Below are positions 62,281-64,000 of a DNA stretch of 64,000 bases, in pieces (within the stretch, counting starts at the first letter, position 1; each line of letters begins with the position of its first letter). A program made the translations under genes and the position numbers. The notes beneath the pieces were generated by a model. It saw only the letters and a list, made by a program, of their open reading frames with translations. It did no database searches and was not told the origin of the DNA. The stretch is from UBA3941 sp002385665 (GTDB lineage Bacteria; Bacillota; Clostridia; Caldicoprobacterales; UBA3941): NCBI GenBank assembly GCA_050949255.1, contig JBMNFJ010000015.1, positions 67,898 to 131,897 on the forward strand, read 5' to 3'.

Positions 62281-62322
62281 GCACCTACCCCCTTAAACCG
62301 AATTGTAAATGTTTCAATATGA

Positions 62323-62363
62323 AAAAGGCTGAACGCTTATGAAAATAGATGTCCAGCCTTTTT
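62323..62363. terminator. Hairpin between the small Cys/His gene and the nucleotidyltransferase
   Basis: AAAAAGGCTG pairs with CAGCCTTTTT across a loop of about 19 bases (one offset base). It is nearly symmetrical and may work on both strands. Its position would make the two genes separate transcription units or allow only partial read-through. Confidence 0.6.
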
Positions 62364-62569
62364 CGAAAAAACATACTCTATTCCAATTAAACTCTGCAAT
62401 CTTTTCTATGTTCCCTCATGTTCCTTCCAAATTCGTCCACTATCCCTCATCTAACTTTTATCTCATTTCTTAATCCCTAAATAACCCAACTTTTCAGACT
62501 AATCCTGAAAACTTAACATTTCCTTCTCCATAACATTATAAAATAACTCATCATTAAATATGATACAGT

Positions 62570-62782
62570 TTACCCTTCATGACATAGCGGACAACAAATT
62601 GCGCATCCATCTGCATCGTCGTAAATTTCTTTTGCTTTCTTTTTAGCACCTACACAATTAGGGAAATAACCTAGATATGTTTTATTTGAGATTTTTAGTT
62701 CATTAGCATGTTCCTCAGTATGTACTTCATGATGTAAACCAGGGTTTCTTGTCTGGTCGTTATTAACATAGTAGTATGGCAT
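62570..62782 (-). CDS. Small Cys/His protein linked to the cGAS-like gene
   Basis: A 70-residue soluble protein starting MPYYYVNNDQTRNPGLHHEV. It has HHEVHTEEH near residues 17-25, a single Cys in YFPNCVGAKKKAKEIY, and a terminal GCAICCPLCHEG. The pattern suggests a zinc-binding mini-domain. To my recollection small YYYVNN proteins of this shape occur near nucleotidyltransferases in defence-rich regions; this needs a search. ATG 62782 has AAAGGGGG 8 bases upstream. It precedes the nucleotidyltransferase in the same direction. Confidence 0.72.
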   Translation of the reverse strand: MPYYYVNNDQTRNPGLHHEVHTEEHANELKISNKTYLGYFPNCVGAKKKAKEIYDDADGCAICCPLCHEG

Positions 62783-63031
62783 TATTCTGCCCCCTTTCTA
62801 AATTTAATATTTCCATATGAAGCAAACGAAATGAGTCTACATATATGTCGTTAAGAATGTATATTCTACAATTTACTATATATTATAAGTATAAATTTGT
62901 CAACAAATCCATAATTTTATTTCTTATTGGCTAAATTTTTACCATGTTTTCAACCATACCTATATTCTCATATCAGATATCAATAGTGCTTTCTCTTCCC
63001 TCTTCTCCTTGTTCCTTATCCCTGCCTTCTG

Positions 63032-63404
63032 TGTAACCACCAAATAAACTCTTTCCATTGCAAATAAAGTCATTCCATTGTAAATAAACATGTTCCTTTG
63101 GAACAGGGTTAAGGGTATAGGTTTAAGGAGCAAGGATATATCCAATAAAATAAATCAATCCTTTGTAATCCAGTTATCATGCAGATTACGAAGGATTTTA
63201 TCTTTCTCTCCTTATCCCTTTCCCCTCATCCCTTCTCCCTAAAAAGGAACAACTTTTTTTACTTTTATCCCTTCCATTTTTCCCATTTAATTCAATCCAA
63301 CCACCTATTTTAAGGAACATCTTTATTTTCATCCATTTAATCCCACCCACCAACCATGCGGGTTTGCGAGGTCGGGGAAGGAAAGAGTTTGTTTTATAAT
63401 CACA
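63032..63404 (+). mobile_element. MITE-like element copy B (373 bp)
   Basis: A direct copy of 56068-56441. It starts TGTAACCACC-AAATAAACTC, with 20-bp units at 63042, 63062 and 63082. It ends ATAATCACA followed by CTCAT. Conserved internal blocks include AACCATGCGGGTTTGCG, TCGGGGAAGGAAAGAGTTTG and CTCTCCTTATCCCTTTCCCC. Length is one base shorter than copy A. Confidence 0.82.
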
Positions 63405-63428
63405 CTCATTGTAAACATCTAAAATAAT

Positions 63429-63468
63429 AAATCCCTCATAATCTACTTTTGTAGATTATGAGGGATTT
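63429..63468. terminator. Bidirectional terminator of arsC
   Basis: A perfect 18-bp stem (63429-63446 with 63451-63468, starting AAATCCCTCATAATC) with a TTTT loop, flanked by T/A runs. It follows arsC directly on the minus strand. It probably also served the GNAT gene before the island inserted. Confidence 0.93.
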
Positions 63469-63477
63469 ATCTTTTTA

Positions 63478-63879
63478 TCAAATCTGATTGTTCTTTATCC
63501 TATGTATTAAATCCTCCACTTTCCCCTTGATTATATCCCTTGTTTTTCTGTAATCCTCTATTGGTCCACCCGACGGGTCGCTAAGCCCCCAGTCTTCTCT
63601 GTGCTGGCATGGTACATTAGGACATTCCACATTACATCCCATGGTTATTAAGATATCTACTTCCGGTGGAATGTCGCTTAATAGCTTCGGCTGATGCCCA
63701 CTCATATCCACTCCTGCCTCTTCCATCACCTGCACCGCCAAGGGTTTCACTTCGGGGTAATTTTCCGTCCCTGCCGAGTATGCTTCCAATACCCCACTTC
63801 CCAATTTCCTGGCCCAACCTTCTGCCATTTGAGAACGGCAAGAATTATGGACACATACAAATGCAACCTTCTTTTTCAT
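63478..63879 (-). CDS. arsC: Arsenate reductase, thioredoxin-coupled type
   Basis: A 133-residue low-molecular-weight phosphatase-fold arsenate reductase. KKVAFVCVHNSCRSQMAEGW holds the CX5R phosphate loop with the nucleophile Cys. ITMGCNVECPNVPC supplies the two further redox cysteines, and DWGLSDPSG the general-acid Asp. ATG 63879 has AAAGG upstream and gives the usual length. The frame stays open upstream to 63993 and to the window edge (SEHKADFINQVLRKVSDM), so a fusion to another domain is possible. Other ars genes may lie beyond the edge. Confidence 0.9.
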   Translation of the reverse strand: MKKKVAFVCVHNSCRSQMAEGWARKLGSGVLEAYSAGTENYPEVKPLAVQVMEEAGVDMSGHQPKLLSDIPPEVDILITMGCNVECPNVPCQHREDWGLSDPSGGPIEDYRKTRDIIKGKVEDLIHRIKNNQI

Positions 63880-64000
63880 ATCACTAACCTTTCTAAGGAC
63901 TTGATTAATGAAATCAGCCTTGTGTTCTGAGTACTCCAATAAATTGTCTACACCTTCGGATATTATAGACTTTTTCAGCTCTGAATATCCCATCGCTTCT

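Larger units (their letters stand above)
56068..63404. mobile_element. 7.3-kb island bounded by MITE-like direct repeats
   Basis: The island begins TGTAAACATC-AAATAAACTC and ends (inverse strand) TGTGATTATA-AAACAAACTC; these 25-bp inverted ends match at 20 positions. CTCAT lies just outside both ends (56063-56067 and 63405-63409), a likely 5-bp target duplication. The next ten bases on the right, TGTAAACATC, also equal the left end, so a 15-bp duplication is the alternative. The interior is more AT-rich than the flanks. No transposase matching these ends is present. Confidence 0.7.

Noticed and set aside
62960..63145. 61-residue open frame on the minus strand
   Set aside because: It lies across the left end and 20-bp units of MITE copy B; its residues just translate the repeat.

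Overview
The window reads as the chromosome of an anaerobic, spore-forming member of the Clostridia (Bacillota). This is inferred from a complete gerA-type germination operon, strong AGGAGG-type ribosome binding sites, the short HisG plus HisZ form of ATP phosphoribosyltransferase, BlaI/M56 and OmpR-type regulation, and several ATG/GTG/TTG starts beside clear Shine-Dalgarno sites. No rRNA, tRNA or CRISPR array was seen.

Layout. 1-9,700: housekeeping and carbohydrate genes (M18 aminopeptidase plus PHP phosphoesterase, rpiB, a GH4 glycosidase, a VOC protein, a beta-lactamase-fold hydrolase, and a UroD/MtaA-type corrinoid methyltransferase with a MetH-activation-like protein next to it). 10,580-15,974: GH2 beta-galactosidase, a Gfo/Idh/MocA oxidoreductase and a DMT permease. 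16,224-21,168: an ECF-like sigma factor coupled to a membrane-anchored serpin, then a histidine kinase/response regulator pair. 21,298-24,123: a BlaI/M56 sensor-protease pair between two decayed manganese-catalase fragments. 24,314-26,623: a lipoprotein and a membrane-anchored TPR/RCC1-like protein. 26,770-30,620: a sugar operon (epimerase, FGGY kinase, oxidoreductase). 30,956-35,266: ger operon with a small fourth membrane gene. 35,440-39,822: AlkA-like glycosylase, a large Sel1-repeat protein and a DUF2089/SHOCT-like trio. 39,949-47,563: his operon (hisZGDC, repeat block, hisBAF-IE) on the minus strand. 48,002-55,481: arg operon (argC-argB-argD-carB-argF) on the plus strand. Each biosynthetic operon has a recognisable promoter in the shared 438-bp divergent region.

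Two patterns stand out in the biosynthetic half. hisH and carA, the glutaminase partners of HisF and CarB, are both missing from the places they normally occupy, and so is argJ. argD carries a one-base frameshift at a G run. The serpin start carries a similar one-base shift at a G run.

56,068-63,404 is a mobile, AT-rich island inserted between a GNAT gene and arsC, which were probably once convergent neighbours sharing one terminator. It is bounded by two 374-bp direct copies of a MITE-like element whose ends carry several 20-bp-spaced sites (AAATAAA...TTCC), an architecture like IS21 or Tn7-type ends. Identical CTCAT(TGTAAACATC) sequence lies at both outer junctions. Inside are two IS256-family elements, a grpB remnant, a lipoprotein, and a cGAS/CD-NTase-like nucleotidyltransferase preceded by a small Cys/His protein. 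The second IS256 cuts into the 3' end of the nucleotidyltransferase and carries a strongly structured roughly 190-nt RNA-like region. The cGAS-like enzyme with its small partner is the best candidate for an uncommon (anti-phage signalling) system, now apparently broken by the IS.

A separate family of palindromic intergenic repeats (GGGAGGATGG ends, or a unit with GATAAGCG) recurs at about 4.6-5.0, 13.8, 29.6, 42.9-43.3 and 47.9 kb.
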